The position numbers were made by a program, and so were the translations under genes. Below the pieces are notes generated by a model that did no database searches, had not been told where the DNA came from, and worked only from the letters and a program-made list of their open reading frames with translations. A stretch of 64,000 nucleotides of DNA, taken from the NCBI RefSeq assembly GCF_019303475.1, contig NZ_JABLSI010000021.1, forward strand, positions 10,047-74,046, written 5' to 3'. The DNA is from Streptomyces sp. JJ38. Lineage in GTDB: Bacteria > Actinomycetota > Actinomycetes > Streptomycetales > Streptomycetaceae. The first letter of the stretch is position 1. Every line of letters starts with the position of its first letter. Below are positions 1-8,480 of this stretch, piece after piece.

Positions 1-53
1 TAGCACGCCGCCCTCTCAAGGCGGTAGCGCCGGTTCGAATCCGGTCGGGGGTA
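1..53 (+). tRNA. tRNA-Glu(CTC), 3' part only
   Basis: The window opens inside a tRNA. A five-base-pair anticodon stem (CCGCC/GGCGG) encloses the seven-base loop CTCTCAA, which puts CTC at the anticodon, so it reads GAG (Glu). A T arm with the TTCGAAT loop follows (T stem GCCGG/CCGGT), then the 3' acceptor strand CGGGGGT and discriminator A at 53. CCA is not encoded. The 5' acceptor strand and most of the D arm lie before the window. Confidence 0.93.
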
Positions 54-64
54 CTCGATCAGGG

Positions 65-92
65 AAACCCCGCACCTCACGGTGCGGGGTTT
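65..92 (+). terminator. Terminator of the tRNA-Glu unit
   Basis: A perfect 12-bp inverted repeat (AAACCCCGCACC, loop TCAC, GGTGCGGGGTTT) starts 12 nt after the tRNA end. The right arm ends in TTT and is followed by CTCGTTG, a normal intrinsic terminator shape for a high-GC genome. Confidence 0.85.
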
Positions 93-159
93 CTCGTTGT
101 GTGCCCTCCGTCTCGGGGTGGGCCGCCGGCCGAGCGGCCCACCCCGAGGCAGGCGGCTC

Positions 160-600
160 AGGTCCGGCGTACGGCAGGAGCTCCTCCAGGGCGCGGGGGT
201 AGCCGAGCCGTAACCGGGTGGCCACCGCCTCGACGAGAGCCTCCTGGCCGCAGGACGTGGCGACCTGGTGCCAGCCGAGTCGCTCCCGCAGCTCGGCGAC
301 CCGGCGCCGGGCGGCCTCCCGCTCTTTCGGCCCGGCCGTGGACGGCCGTCCGCCCGGCACCGCCTCCACGGCGGTGCTGAGCCGCGAACCCTGGTCCAGC
401 CCCTCGTTCTCGATGGCGCTCAGCACGTCCCGCGCCGTCGCCACCGCTGCCCGGCCGGTCTGGATCAGGGCCCGGGCCAGGCCGAGTCGCCGGAGGTGCT
501 CCTCGGTGTGCTCGGCCTGCGTCGCGCTCCCCCGCTCGCCGGGCGGCAGCAGCCCCTCCCGCAGGTCGTACTTGACCGTCGCCGTATCGGGATGCGCGTC
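160..600 (-). pseudogene. MerR-family regulator remnant lacking its N-terminus and stop
   Basis: Read on the minus strand from 600, the frame gives TATVKYDLREGLLPPG followed by a helical stretch ending in LGYPRALEELLPYAG. This is the pattern of actinobacterial MerR-type regulators from helix 2 of the winged helix-turn-helix onward. The expected first helix is absent: upstream of 600 the frame gives only arginine- and proline-rich sequence unlike a MerR N-terminus. At the other end there is no stop after the usual C-terminus; the frame runs on through the terminator and into the tRNA gene, stopping at 16-18. Both ends look damaged, so this is called a pseudogene. An intact gene with an unusual N-terminus is possible but less likely. 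Confidence 0.6.
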
Positions 601-654
601 AACCGGATGCCGGCGGTACGCACGTGATGGCCGGTGCTGTGGGCCACGCCTTCC

Positions 655-825
655 GGGCATCGTCCGGCGTGGGCGGCTTTCAACCGACGGGCGCGGGGGT
701 CCGGAGGTGCTGTGGGGATCTGGTACGAGACATACGTGGTCCCCGGCGGGGCCTACGAGAGCGTCCATGCCCCGATGCCGCCCTTCGGGCCGGCCGCGGC
801 CACCGGCGTCGAGCCGGTGGGGGCA
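655..825 (+). pseudogene. DUF4188-family protein remnant (C-terminal part)
   Basis: The plus-strand frame through 670-820 reads AWAAFNRRARGSG, then VGIWYETYVVPGGAYESVH and MPPFGPAAATG. This is the C-terminal signature of DUF4188 (monooxygenase-like) proteins, in which a HLPAW-x-x-FNR block precedes a GIWHETY-x-VPAG block and an NMPPFGL block. Only about 55 residues remain of a protein normally around 150 residues long; the N-terminal two-thirds are missing, and the frame continues past the usual end with no stop. It begins about 55 nt from the broken 5' end of the divergent MerR remnant. Confidence 0.55.
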
Positions 826-1110
826 GGGGCGAGCGTGCGGCACAGCGGCTGCGGCTTGGCCGCGGCTCGCTGGGCTGACGCCGCGCCGTGCCCCCACGGG
901 GGCCCGTGCGCCTGGGGGTCTGCGCGAAGGGGCAGGGCTGGCACGTGCAGCCACCGTGCTCCGGCGCCTGTAGGGGGTTGCCCCTCCTCGGGCGTTGCGG
1001 GCCGTGTGTGTGCGCCCACGCGGGGAAGCCCGCGCACGGCCACGGGACCGCCCGGGCGGCGACGCACGGGTGGGGGCGGCCTGGTTCCCCGGGTGAGTCG
1101 CCGGGCGGCC
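826..1110. other. Non-coding stretch between the gene remnants and ndgR
   Basis: No convincing gene is seen. Open frames here have no recognisable domain and no ribosome binding site. There are several G/C runs, including a GTGCCCCCACGGGGGC self-complementary stretch near 888, but no clean terminator after ndgR. Confidence 0.4.
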
Positions 1111-1836
1111 TCAACCGCGGCGCAGAGCCTCGGAGAGCCGGTTGGCGGCGTCCACGATGGCCTGGGCGTGCATGCGGCCCGGGTGCCGCGTCAGGCGCTC
1201 GATCGGTCCGGATACCGAGACGGCGGCGACGACGCGGTTGGATGGGCCGCGCACCGGGGCGGAGACGGAGGCCACCCCCGGCTCGCGTTCGCCGACGGAC
1301 TGGGCCCAGCCCCGCCGTCGCACGCCGGAGAGCGCCGTAGCGGTGAACCGGGCGCCCTGAAGTCCCCGGTGCAGTCGCTCCGGCTCCTCCCACGCCATGA
1401 GGATCTGGGCGGCGGAGCCGGCCTTCATCGGCAGCGTCGAGCCCACGGGCACGGTGTCGCGCAGGCCGGAGAGCCGCTCGGCCGCGGCCACGCAGATGCG
1501 CATGTCGCCCTGGCGCCGGTAGAGCTGCGCGCTCTCCCCGGTGACGTCGCGCAGGTGCGTGAGTACCGGGCCGGCGGAGGCCAGGAGCCGGTCCTCCCCG
1601 GCCGCGGCGGCCAGCTCGGAGAGCCGGGGGCCGAGTATGAACCGGCCCTGCATGTCCCGTGCCACGAAGCGGTGGTGCTCGAGAGCCACCGCGAGCCGGT
1701 GCGCCGTGGGGCGCGCCAGGCCGGTCGCGCTCACCAGTCCGGCGAGCGTGGCCGGACCGGACTCCAGAGCGCTCAGTACCAGAGCTGCCTTGTCGAGAAC
1801 GCCCACACCACTTGAGGCGCCGCTAGAGTTGTCCAT
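1111..1836 (-). CDS. ndgR: NdgR/AreB, IclR-family regulator of leucine biosynthesis
   Basis: This is a 241-residue IclR-type regulator. The N-terminal winged helix-turn-helix (about residues 12-70) includes [19 protein letters not shown], and the effector-binding domain follows ([16 protein letters not shown] through SVSAPVRG). The sequence is close to NdgR of S. coelicolor, known there to control leuCD and other amino-acid genes and to affect growth on defined nitrogen sources. ATG at 1836 is chosen because the conserved protein begins MDNSSG; the frame is open further upstream but would run through the operator. It is divergent from leuC across about 150 bp, the usual arrangement for autoregulation and control of leuCD. 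Confidence 0.93.
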   Translation of the reverse strand: MDNSSGASSGVGVLDKAALVLSALESGPATLAGLVSATGLARPTAHRLAVALEHHRFVARDMQGRFILGPRLSELAAAAGEDRLLASAGPVLTHLRDVTGESAQLYRRQGDMRICVAAAERLSGLRDTVPVGSTLPMKAGSAAQILMAWEEPERLHRGLQGARFTATALSGVRRRGWAQSVGEREPGVASVSAPVRGPSNRVVAAVSVSGPIERLTRHPGRMHAQAIVDAANRLSEALRRG

Positions 1837-1844
1837 GCGTCGAT

Positions 1845-1873
1845 ACTTGCGTCTCACATTACGAAACGCAAGT
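1845..1873. promoter_or_regulatory. Inverted repeat, likely NdgR operator
   Basis: The perfect inverted repeat ACTTGCGT / ACGCAAGT has arms at 1845-1852 and 1866-1873 and a 13-base centre. It lies just upstream of the ndgR start in the ndgR-leuC divergent region. Its position suggests autoregulation and leuCD control. Assignment to NdgR is inference from context. Confidence 0.55.
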
Positions 1874-1987
1874 TCAATATCCCCGGGAACCCGCCAGTCT
1901 GGGGTGACGGCTACCACCTGGGCACGCAGTGGGTGGGGCGAGGATCTCTATGTGTGGTCGGCGGCGCGGCCGGCCGGAGGGACAGCG

Positions 1988-3412
1988 ATGGGACGGACAC
2001 TCGCGGAGAAGGTCTGGGACGACCACGTCGTCCGGCGTGTGGAGGGCGAGCCTGACCTGCTCTACATCGATCTCCACCTGCTGCACGAGGTGACCAGCCC
2101 GCAGGCCTTCGACGGTCTGCGCAAGAGCGGGCGTGCCGTGCGTCGCACCGATCTCACCATCGCCACCGAGGATCACAACACCCCGACCCTCGACATCGAC
2201 AAGCCGATCGCCGACCCCGTCTCCCGTACGCAGCTGGAGACCCTGCGGAAGAACTGCGCGGACTTCGGTGTGCGCCTGCACCCGCTGGGCGACGTCGAGC
2301 AGGGCGTCGTCCACGTCGTGGGACCGCAGCTCGGCCTCACGCAGCCGGGGATGACGGTCGTGTGCGGCGACAGCCACACCTCCACCCACGGCGCCTTCGG
2401 CGCGCTGGCCTTCGGTATCGGCACCAGCCAGGTCGAGCACGTGCTGGCCACCCAGACGCTGCCGCTGGCGCCGTTCAGGACGATGGCGATCACCGTCAAC
2501 GGCGAGCTGCCGGCCGATGTCACCGCCAAGGACCTGATCCTCGCGGTCATCGCGAAGATCGGCACCGGCGGCGGCCAGGGCTACGTGCTGGAGTACCGGG
2601 GCGAGGCCATCGAGAAGCTGTCGATGGAAGCGCGCATGACCATCTGCAACATGTCGATCGAGGCCGGTGCCCGCGCGGGCATGATCGCCCCGGACGAGAC
2701 GACGTTCGCGTACGTCAAGGGCCGTCCCCACGCCCCCGAGGGCGCCGACTGGGACGCGGCCGTCGAGTACTGGCGCACACTGCGGACCGACGAGGACGCG
2801 GTGTTCGACCGCGAGGTCGTCATCGAGGCCGCCGAGCTGGCCCCGTTCGTGACCTGGGGAACCAATCCCGGCCAGGGTGCCCCGCTGTCGGCCAGCGTCC
2901 CGGACCCCGCGTCCTTCACCGACGAGAGCGAGAAGCTGGCGGCCGAGAAGGCCCTGGAGTACATGGGCCTGTCCGCGGGCCAGCCGCTGCGGGACATCGC
3001 GGTGGACACCGTCTTCGTCGGCTCCTGCACCAACGGCCGCATCGAGGACCTGCGCTCGGCCGCCGCCGTCATCGAGGGCCGCAAGGTTGCCGACGGCGTC
3101 CGCATGCTGATCGTGCCCGGCTCCGTACGGGTCGCCCTGCAGGCCGTGGAAGAGGGCCTGGACAAGGTGTTCACCGCCGCGGGGGCCGAATGGCGGCACG
3201 CGGGTTGCTCGATGTGCCTGGGTATGAATCCCGACCAGCTCGCCCCGGGGGAGCGCTCGGCTTCCACGTCCAACCGCAACTTCGAGGGCCGGCAGGGCAA
3301 GGGTGGACGCACCCATCTGGTCTCGCCGCCGGTGGCCGCCGCCACCGCGGTGCTGGGCCACCTCGCCTCGCCCGCCGACCTGTCCGACAACGCCGTGCCC
3401 GCGGGAGTCTGA
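1988..3412 (+). CDS. leuC: 3-isopropylmalate dehydratase large subunit
   Basis: LeuC with LeuD isomerises 2-isopropylmalate to 3-isopropylmalate, the second step of leucine synthesis. The protein has 474 residues, normal for LeuC, and starts [15 protein letters not shown]. Aconitase-family features are present: [20 protein letters not shown], and three Cys ligands for the [4Fe-4S] cluster at Cys347 (SCTNGR), Cys407 and Cys410 (GCSMC). ATG at 1988 follows a GGAGGG sequence. leuD begins 5 nt after the leuC stop, so the two are one transcription unit, probably driven from the ndgR-facing promoter region. Confidence 0.97.
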   Translation: MGRTLAEKVWDDHVVRRVEGEPDLLYIDLHLLHEVTSPQAFDGLRKSGRAVRRTDLTIATEDHNTPTLDIDKPIADPVSRTQLETLRKNCADFGVRLHPLGDVEQGVVHVVGPQLGLTQPGMTVVCGDSHTSTHGAFGALAFGIGTSQVEHVLATQTLPLAPFRTMAITVNGELPADVTAKDLILAVIAKIGTGGGQGYVLEYRGEAIEKLSMEARMTICNMSIEAGARAGMIAPDETTFAYVKGRPHAPEGADWDAAVEYWRTLRTDEDAVFDREVVIEAAELAPFVTWGTNPGQGAPLSASVPDPASFTDESEKLAAEKALEYMGLSAGQPLRDIAVDTVFVGSCTNGRIEDLRSAAAVIEGRKVADGVRMLIVPGSVRVALQAVEEGLDKVFTAAGAEWRHAGCSMCLGMNPDQLAPGERSASTSNRNFEGRQGKGGRTHLVSPPVAAATAVLGHLASPADLSDNAVPAGV

Positions 3413-3417
3413 TCACG

Positions 3418-4011
3418 ATGGAAGCCTTCACCACCCACACCGGCCGGGCCGTTCCGCTGCGCCGCAGCAACGTCGACACCGACCAGATCATCCCGGCGCA
3501 CTGGCTGAAGAAGGTCACCCGCGACGGGTTCGAGGACGGACTCTTCGAGGCGTGGCGCAAAGACGACGCGTTCGTCCTGAACCAGCCCGAGCGCGAGGGT
3601 GCGACCGTCCTGGTGGCCGGGCCGGACTTCGGTACCGGTTCCTCGCGTGAGCACGCCGTCTGGGCCCTGCAGAACTACGGCTTCAAGGCGGTCATCTCCT
3701 CCCGCTTCGCCGACATCTTCCGGGGCAACTCGCTCAAGAACGGCCTGCTCACGGTCGTTCTGCCGCAGGAGACGGTGGACGTCCTGTGGAAGTTGACCGA
3801 GTCCGACCCCGCGGTGGAGGTCACCGTCGACCTCGTGGCGCGCAAGGTCGTCGCCCCGGGCGTCGATGCGGACTTCGAACTGGACGAGAACGCTCGCTGG
3901 CGCCTCCTGGAGGGGCTGGACGACATCAGCATCACGCTGAAGAGCGAAGCCGACATCGCGACGCACGAGGGTCGGCGCCCCGCCTTCAAGCCGCGCACGC
4001 AGGCGGCCTGA
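3418..4011 (+). CDS. leuD: 3-isopropylmalate dehydratase small subunit
   Basis: LeuD has 197 residues and is the swivel-domain partner of LeuC. It starts [31 protein letters not shown] and carries [14 protein letters not shown], the conserved substrate-binding loop. It follows leuC with a 5-nt gap and is followed by a strong terminator, so leuCD is a closed two-gene operon. Confidence 0.97.
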   Translation: MEAFTTHTGRAVPLRRSNVDTDQIIPAHWLKKVTRDGFEDGLFEAWRKDDAFVLNQPEREGATVLVAGPDFGTGSSREHAVWALQNYGFKAVISSRFADIFRGNSLKNGLLTVVLPQETVDVLWKLTESDPAVEVTVDLVARKVVAPGVDADFELDENARWRLLEGLDDISITLKSEADIATHEGRRPAFKPRTQAA

Positions 4012-4040
4012 ACTCCCGGCGGCAGACCCCCGTTCGCAGC

Positions 4041-4080
4041 AACGCGGTGCCCCCGTTCTCCGGAACGGGGGCACCGCGTT
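4041..4080 (+). terminator. Terminator after leuCD
   Basis: A perfect 18-bp stem (arms 4041-4058 and 4063-4080) with a TCCG loop lies 29 nt after the leuD stop. The right arm ends GCGTT followed by TTCG. Confidence 0.9.
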
Positions 4081-4240
4081 TTCGTCCGCTCTGACCGGGT
4101 ACGGGAGCGCTGAAGTCGAGGGGTTTACCGTACAGTTGGCTGGATAGGTACCCTGGGTGGCTGGAACCGCACGGGTCTGGCGGGGTGGAGCGTTGACGCC
4201 TCCTGAGGCGACAACTCCCCCCAGATGGCACAATCGGTGC

Positions 4241-4465
4241 ATGGAAGGCGACGACGAACTGGCTCTGTACGGTCTCGTCGCCGACCGGCTCAAGGAAGCA
4301 CACCGCAAGGTGCGCGCACTGCAAGTCCCGGAGAGTGAACGGGAGGCGCTCATCCGGAAGCTGCTCGTTGTCACGGCCGCGTCGAAACACGACCTGGCCT
4401 CGGCGGCGCAGCGGCTCGAACGGCTGATGGAGGAGATCGACGGCCGCCGCTTCCCTTCTGCGTGA
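4241..4465 (+). CDS. Small conserved hypothetical protein, helical
   Basis: This is a 74-residue acidic/basic helical protein (MEGDDELALYGLVADRLK...). I know similar small proteins in Streptomyces at this locus, but no function. The charged stretch from about residue 20 to the end is likely one long helix or coiled coil. The ATG at 4241 is preferred over upstream starts because a -10-like CACAAT sits at 4229-4234, exactly where a promoter for a leaderless transcript would be, and because upstream residues look unlike protein. It stands alone between leuCD and hupS. Confidence 0.7.
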   Translation: MEGDDELALYGLVADRLKEAHRKVRALQVPESEREALIRKLLVVTAASKHDLASAAQRLERLMEEIDGRRFPSA

Positions 4466-4504
4466 CCGACGGAGTTCGTTGCGGCACAAGGGTGATTAGC
4501 CCGT

Positions 4505-4532
4505 TTCGTGTTTGATTTGCGGTATATATCTG
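4505..4532 (+). promoter_or_regulatory. AT-rich promoter-like region upstream of hupS
   Basis: The stretch with TTTGATT and TATATATC is one of the few AT-rich islands in the window and lies 60-90 nt before the hupS start. TATATC (4525-4530) could be a -10; no clean -35 is seen at the usual distance. HupS is known to be developmentally regulated in S. coelicolor, so a non-standard promoter would not be surprising. Confidence 0.35.
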
Positions 4533-4591
4533 CCTACCGTGCGAAAAAGCTTGAACATCATTCGTTACGGAATGCCTCCGAAGGGGAAGAC

Positions 4592-5224
4592 GTGAACAAG
4601 GCGCAGCTCGTTGAAGCGATCCAAGACAAGTTGGGCGGTCGCCAGCAGGCCGCCGACGCGGTCGATCACGTGCTGGACGCGATCGTCCGCACGGTGTGCG
4701 CGGGTGAGCGCGTCTCGGTCACCGGCTTCGGCTCGTTCGAGAAGGTCCAGCGCCCCGCGCGCTACGCCCGCAACCCGCAGACGGGCGAGCGGGTTCGGGT
4801 CAAGAAGACGGCCGTGCCCCGCTTCCGCGCCGGCCAGGGCTTCAAGGACCTGGTGAGCGGCGAGAAGAAGCTCCCCAAGAACGACGTCGCGGTGAAGAAG
4901 GCGCCCAAGGGCAGCCTCTCCGGGGGTACCACCACCAAGAAGGCCGCCACCAAGAAGGCCGCGGCGAAGAAGGCGGCGGCGAAGAAGGCGACGGCCAAGA
5001 AGGCGCCCGCGGCGAAGAAGACCACGGCGAAGAAGACGACGGCCAAGAAGGCGCCCGCGGCGAAGAAGACCACGGCGAAGAAGACGACCGCCAAGAAGAC
5101 CAGCGCGGCGAAGAAGACGACCGCCAAGAAGGCCCCCGCGAGGAAGAGCACCGCCAAGAAGGCGCCCGCGCGCAAGACCACCGCGCGCAAGACCACCGCG
5201 AAGAAGACCGCGCGCAGCCGCTGA
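4592..5224 (+). CDS. hupS: HupS, HU-type nucleoid protein with lysine-rich tail
   Basis: A 210-residue DNA-binding protein. Residues 1-94 form a complete HU domain ([13 protein letters not shown], the GFGSF motif, and the beta-arm with RNPQTGERV). From about residue 100 to the end it is a histone H1-like tail made of [17 protein letters not shown] repeats. In Streptomyces this protein compacts the nucleoid during sporulation. The GTG start at 4592 follows GAAGGGGAAG; a longer open frame upstream adds residues not found in HU. The tail is encoded by near-repetitive DNA (about 4940-5215), so its length is expected to vary between strains. Confidence 0.93.
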   Translation: MNKAQLVEAIQDKLGGRQQAADAVDHVLDAIVRTVCAGERVSVTGFGSFEKVQRPARYARNPQTGERVRVKKTAVPRFRAGQGFKDLVSGEKKLPKNDVAVKKAPKGSLSGGTTTKKAATKKAAAKKAAAKKATAKKAPAAKKTTAKKTTAKKAPAAKKTTAKKTTAKKTSAAKKTTAKKAPARKSTAKKAPARKTTARKTTAKKTARSR

Positions 5225-5240
5225 GCACCGCTCGGGCAGC

Positions 5241-5267
5241 CGGGCCGGGTCCGCTGGGCCCGGCCCG
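5241..5267 (+). terminator. Terminator after hupS
   Basis: A GC-rich stem of about 11-12 bp (CGGGCCGGGTCC against GGGCCCGGCCCG, one G-T pair) with a very short loop lies 17 nt after hupS. There is no T tract, which is common in Streptomyces. Confidence 0.6.
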
Positions 5268-5498
5268 CGGCATGTCCGGCCCCGATGGCGCTTCGAAGGG
5301 GCGCGGGGGACCGCGCGAACAGCCTCGGTGCCTCCGCAGGCCGCGCCGTGAGTCGAGGAGCAGCCCGCGCAGACCCGGGCCGGGGCGCCTGGGCCCCGCG
5401 CCGGCCAGCCGTGGGCCTTCGGGTGGACCCCAGCGCGAGACGGCGATGGGTGCTCCCTCCCCGCGGCTCGTCCGCCGGACAGGCCTTAGGCTCTGGGT

Positions 5499-5702
5499 AT
5501 GCAGGCCACCGCGTACACCTACGATCCGCAGACCCGCACGGGCAGCGTCCTGTTGGACGACGGCACCCCCGTGTCCTTCGACGCCGCCGCCTTCGACGCG
5601 GGCGGCCTGCTCCTTCTGCGCCCCGGCCAGCGGGTCCGCATCGAGACCGAGGGCGGCGAGACCGAGCGCCGTATCACCCTGGTGACATTGCAGACGCTGT
5701 GA
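5499..5702 (+). CDS. Small conserved protein, possible cold-shock-like fold
   Basis: A 67-residue protein beginning MQATAYTYDPQTRTGSVLL. It alternates short predicted strands ([29 protein letters not shown]) in an order resembling an OB-fold or cold-shock protein, but it lacks the aromatic RNA-binding residues of true Csp proteins. Homologous small proteins sit here in other Streptomyces; function unknown. A TAGGCT -10-like hexamer at 5487-5492 places transcription start at or next to the ATG, so the mRNA is probably leaderless. Its 3' end overlaps the convergent cofC by 29 nt. Confidence 0.75.
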   Translation: MQATAYTYDPQTRTGSVLLDDGTPVSFDAAAFDAGGLLLLRPGQRVRIETEGGETERRITLVTLQTL

Positions 5703-6342
5703 GGGTGTGACACCCGACGCCCAGGGCCAGCGCCGCACCGAGATCGGCGCCGGTGTCCACGTCCCGGCGCACGCTGTCCACCCCGGTGACGCCGAGTTCC
5801 ACCGCTCCGGACGCCCGGTGCCGCCGCCGGGACTCCCCGCCGAAAGCCGGTGCGAGGGCCACTCCGGGGCGTGCGGTCAGGAGCGTCGTCCCCACCCCGG
5901 CGGCGTCCGCCAGGAAGGCGCGGGGGAATCGCGCCGCGGCGGCCAGGACCCGGCCCAGTTCCGCCGGGCGCAGCGCGGGCAGATCCGCGTTGAGGGCCGC
6001 GAGGTGGGTGCGCGGGGCCTGGGCCCGCACCCGCTCGGCGCCGTGCCGCAGGGCCGGGTTCAGCCCGGCCCCCGGTATGTCCGGCAGCACCCGCGCCCCG
6101 AGCGACGTCAGCTCGCGGGTCGCGAGCGGATCGTCGGTGACGACCACCACACTCCACACCCCGGGGCAGGCCAGCGCCGCCGTCACGGTGTCCAGGGCGA
6201 ACGCCAGCGCGAGCCGCGGGCGCAGGTCGTCGTCGAAGGTGGGAGCCAGTCTGCTCTTGGCCAGCCCCAGCGTTTTGAGGGGAACGACGACTGACCAGCG
6301 CGCCCCGGCCACCTCTCGCGTCTCCTGCTGCATCGGGCCCAT
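5674..6342 (-). CDS. cofC: 2-phospho-L-lactate guanylyltransferase (CofC/FbiD type)
   Basis: This enzyme activates phospholactate (or phosphoenolpyruvate) with GTP in coenzyme F420 synthesis. The 222-residue protein has the nucleotidyltransferase start [19 protein letters not shown], then VVVVTDDP and the metal-binding [11 protein letters not shown]. The start at 6342 is chosen for a GGGTGA sequence 4-9 nt upstream; an in-frame ATG at 6333 is an alternative. The gene stands alone, converging on the small gene at 5499, with no other F420 gene in the window. Confidence 0.85.
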   Translation of the reverse strand: MGPMQQETREVAGARWSVVVPLKTLGLAKSRLAPTFDDDLRPRLALAFALDTVTAALACPGVWSVVVVTDDPLATRELTSLGARVLPDIPGAGLNPALRHGAERVRAQAPRTHLAALNADLPALRPAELGRVLAAAARFPRAFLADAAGVGTTLLTARPGVALAPAFGGESRRRHRASGAVELGVTGVDSVRRDVDTGADLGAALALGVGCHTLTASAMSPG

Positions 6343-6492
6343 TCTCACCCGGCGGTGAACCCTGGGGTTACGGTGTCCTCGACAGGGTGGTGGCCGAGGG
6401 CCACACTTGTGCGGTTGTCCCCGGCGCACAGCGCGAGCCGGCCGGTCCGGTGCGACCGCCCGGTGAGAAGAGCAAGAGGAGATGGTGTCCCG

Positions 6493-7338
6493 GTGTCCCG
6501 CCGAAAGATCGGGTTCTGGTACCGCTTGGCGGCGGTCATCGCCAAACCCCTGTTGCTCCTCCTCTTCAAGCGGGATTGGCGCGGAATGGAGAACATTCCG
6601 GCGTCGGGCGGATTCATCGTCGTGGTGAATCACAACTCGTATCTGGACCCGCTGTCCTACGCGCACTTCCAGTACAACACCGGACGGGTTCCGCGCTTTC
6701 TGGCGAAGGTGAGCCTTTTCGGCCGCGGCTTCGTGGGCGCCGTGATGCGGGGGACCGGCCAGATCCCCGTCTACCGCGAGTCCGCCGACGCCATCGGCGC
6801 CTTCCGGGCCGCCGTGGAGGCCGTCAACAAGGGAGAGTGTGTGGTCTTCTACCCGGAGGGCACCCTCACCCGCGATCCGGAGCTGTGGCCGATGGAGGGC
6901 AAGACGGGGGCCGCCCGGGTGGCCCTGCTGACCAGGGCCCCCGTCATCCCCGTCGCCCAGTGGGGCGCTCACGAGGCCGTGCCGCCGTACGCGAAGCGCA
7001 AGCGGCTGCGGCTGTTCCCGCGCAAGACGCTGCGCGTCCGGGCCGGGAAGCCGGTGGACCTCTCCGCGTTCCTCGACCGGGAGCCGACCGCCGAGGTGCT
7101 GCGCGGCACCACCGACGCCCTCATGGACGCCATCACCGCCGAGCTGGCCGACCTGCGCGGCGAGCCCGCGCCGCAGGAGCGCTACGACCACCGCAAGGCC
7201 GTGGCGGAGCGCCGCCGCACCCGCCGCCCGGCGGCAGCGGAGGCCGCCCCGGACGCGCAGGCCGAGCAGGAAGGGCAGGCCGCCCCGCCCGGTCAGGACC
7301 GCCCGCGCACGTCGGCCGCAGGGGAGGAGCCCGCATGA
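6493..7338 (+). CDS. 1-acyl-sn-glycerol-3-phosphate acyltransferase (PlsC type)
   Basis: A membrane-associated acyltransferase of 281 residues, transferring an acyl chain to lysophosphatidate. Catalytic block NHNSYLD is at residues 46-52 (His47 and Asp52 of the HX4D motif), and the phosphate-binding YPEGTLTR at 120-127. The C-terminal 50 residues are low-complexity and rich in Ala, Arg and Gln. GTG at 6493 follows AGGAG at a distance of about 11 nt; residues encoded further upstream are not conserved in type. Its stop overlaps the gpsA start (ATGA), indicating a lipid-precursor operon. Confidence 0.88.
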   Translation: MSRRKIGFWYRLAAVIAKPLLLLLFKRDWRGMENIPASGGFIVVVNHNSYLDPLSYAHFQYNTGRVPRFLAKVSLFGRGFVGAVMRGTGQIPVYRESADAIGAFRAAVEAVNKGECVVFYPEGTLTRDPELWPMEGKTGAARVALLTRAPVIPVAQWGAHEAVPPYAKRKRLRLFPRKTLRVRAGKPVDLSAFLDREPTAEVLRGTTDALMDAITAELADLRGEPAPQERYDHRKAVAERRRTRRPAAAEAAPDAQAEQEGQAAPPGQDRPRTSAAGEEPA

Positions 7339-8336
7339 CGAAGTCAGCCGTGTTCGGCACCGGCTCCTGGGGCACCGCCTTCGGCATGGTGCTCGCGGAC
7401 GCCGGCTGTGAGGTGACGCTGTGGGGGCGCAGGCCCGAGCTGGCCGAAGCGGTCAACACGCGGCACACGAACCCCGACTACCTCCCCGGCGTGGAACTGC
7501 CCGCGTCGCTGCGGGCCACGACGGACCCCGCGGAGGCCGCCGCGGGCGCCGAGTTCACCGTCCTGGCCGTGCCCTCCCAGTCGCTGCGCGGCAACCTGGC
7601 CGCCTGGGCGCCGCTGCTGCCCCCGGACACCGTCCTCGTGTCGCTCATGAAGGGCGTGGAGCTGGGCAGCACCAAGCGCATGAGCGAGGTCATCCAGGAG
7701 GTCGCGGGCGCCCCGCCGGAGCGCATCGCCGTCCTCACCGGGCCGAACCTGGCCAAGGAGATCGCGGCCCGGCAGCCGGCGGCCTCGGTCGTCGCCTGCC
7801 GGGACGAGGAGGTCGCGCGGCGGCTCCAGAAGGTCTGCCACACCCCGTATTTCCGGCCCTACACCAATACCGACGTCGTCGGCTGCGAGCTGGGCGGCGC
7901 CGTGAAGAACATCATCGGGCTCGCCGTGGGCATCGCCGACGGCATGGGGCTGGGCGACAACGCCAAGGCCTCGCTCATCACTCGCGGCCTGGCGGAGACC
8001 ACCCGCCTCGGCGTCCGGCTCGGCGCCGACCCCGCGACCTTCGCCGGCCTCGCGGGCCTCGGCGACCTGGCGGCGACCTGCTCCTCCCCGCTCTCCCGCA
8101 ACCACACCTTCGGCGCCAACCTCGGCCGGGGCATGACGCTGGAGGAGACCATCGCCGTCACCCGGCAGACGGCCGAGGGCGTGAAGTCCTGCCGGTCCGT
8201 GCTGGACCTGGCCACCGGGCACGGCGTCGAGATGCCCATCACCGAGACGGTCGTGGAGATCGTGCACGAGGGCAAGGCGCCCCTGATGGCCCTCAAGGAG
8301 CTGATGGGACGCAGCGCCAAGGCAGAGGGCCGCTGA
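7335..8336 (+). CDS. gpsA: Glycerol-3-phosphate dehydrogenase [NAD(P)+]
   Basis: GpsA makes sn-glycerol 3-phosphate from dihydroxyacetone phosphate for phospholipid synthesis. It has 333 residues with the dinucleotide-binding loop GTGSWGTA at 8-15, [11 protein letters not shown], and the catalytic-lysine block [14 protein letters not shown]. The start overlaps the plsC-like stop by 4 nt, so the product feeds the neighbouring acyltransferase. Confidence 0.95.
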   Translation: MTKSAVFGTGSWGTAFGMVLADAGCEVTLWGRRPELAEAVNTRHTNPDYLPGVELPASLRATTDPAEAAAGAEFTVLAVPSQSLRGNLAAWAPLLPPDTVLVSLMKGVELGSTKRMSEVIQEVAGAPPERIAVLTGPNLAKEIAARQPAASVVACRDEEVARRLQKVCHTPYFRPYTNTDVVGCELGGAVKNIIGLAVGIADGMGLGDNAKASLITRGLAETTRLGVRLGADPATFAGLAGLGDLAATCSSPLSRNHTFGANLGRGMTLEETIAVTRQTAEGVKSCRSVLDLATGHGVEMPITETVVEIVHEGKAPLMALKELMGRSAKAEGR

Positions 8337-8480
8337 CGGTTCCGTCCGGGGCTCCCGCGCGCCCTCACGGGCCGCGGGGCCGCGGGACGGACGGGCCCGG
8401 ACGTGTGCGGTGCGTAGCGTGCGGGCCACGGCCCGTGCCGTGCCTGCGCCGGAGGCCGATCAGCCGGTAATCTCAGCGCG

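Noticed and set aside
16..954. A 312-residue minus-strand frame covering the tRNA and both remnants
   Set aside because: The C-terminal end is tRNA-derived (PPTGFEPALPP is a well-known artefact) and the N-terminal third is Arg/Pro noise. Only the middle is MerR-like, annotated as a pseudogene.
888..1340. A 150-residue Arg/Gly-rich frame before ndgR
   Set aside because: Low complexity and overlaps ndgR on the other strand; no ribosome binding site.
634..1815. A 393-residue plus-strand frame
   Set aside because: Beyond the DUF4188-like segment it runs antisense through ndgR with no recognisable domain.
1874..3361. A 495-residue frame opposite leuC
   Set aside because: Shadow of leuC in high-GC DNA; His/Gly/Arg-rich and without motifs.
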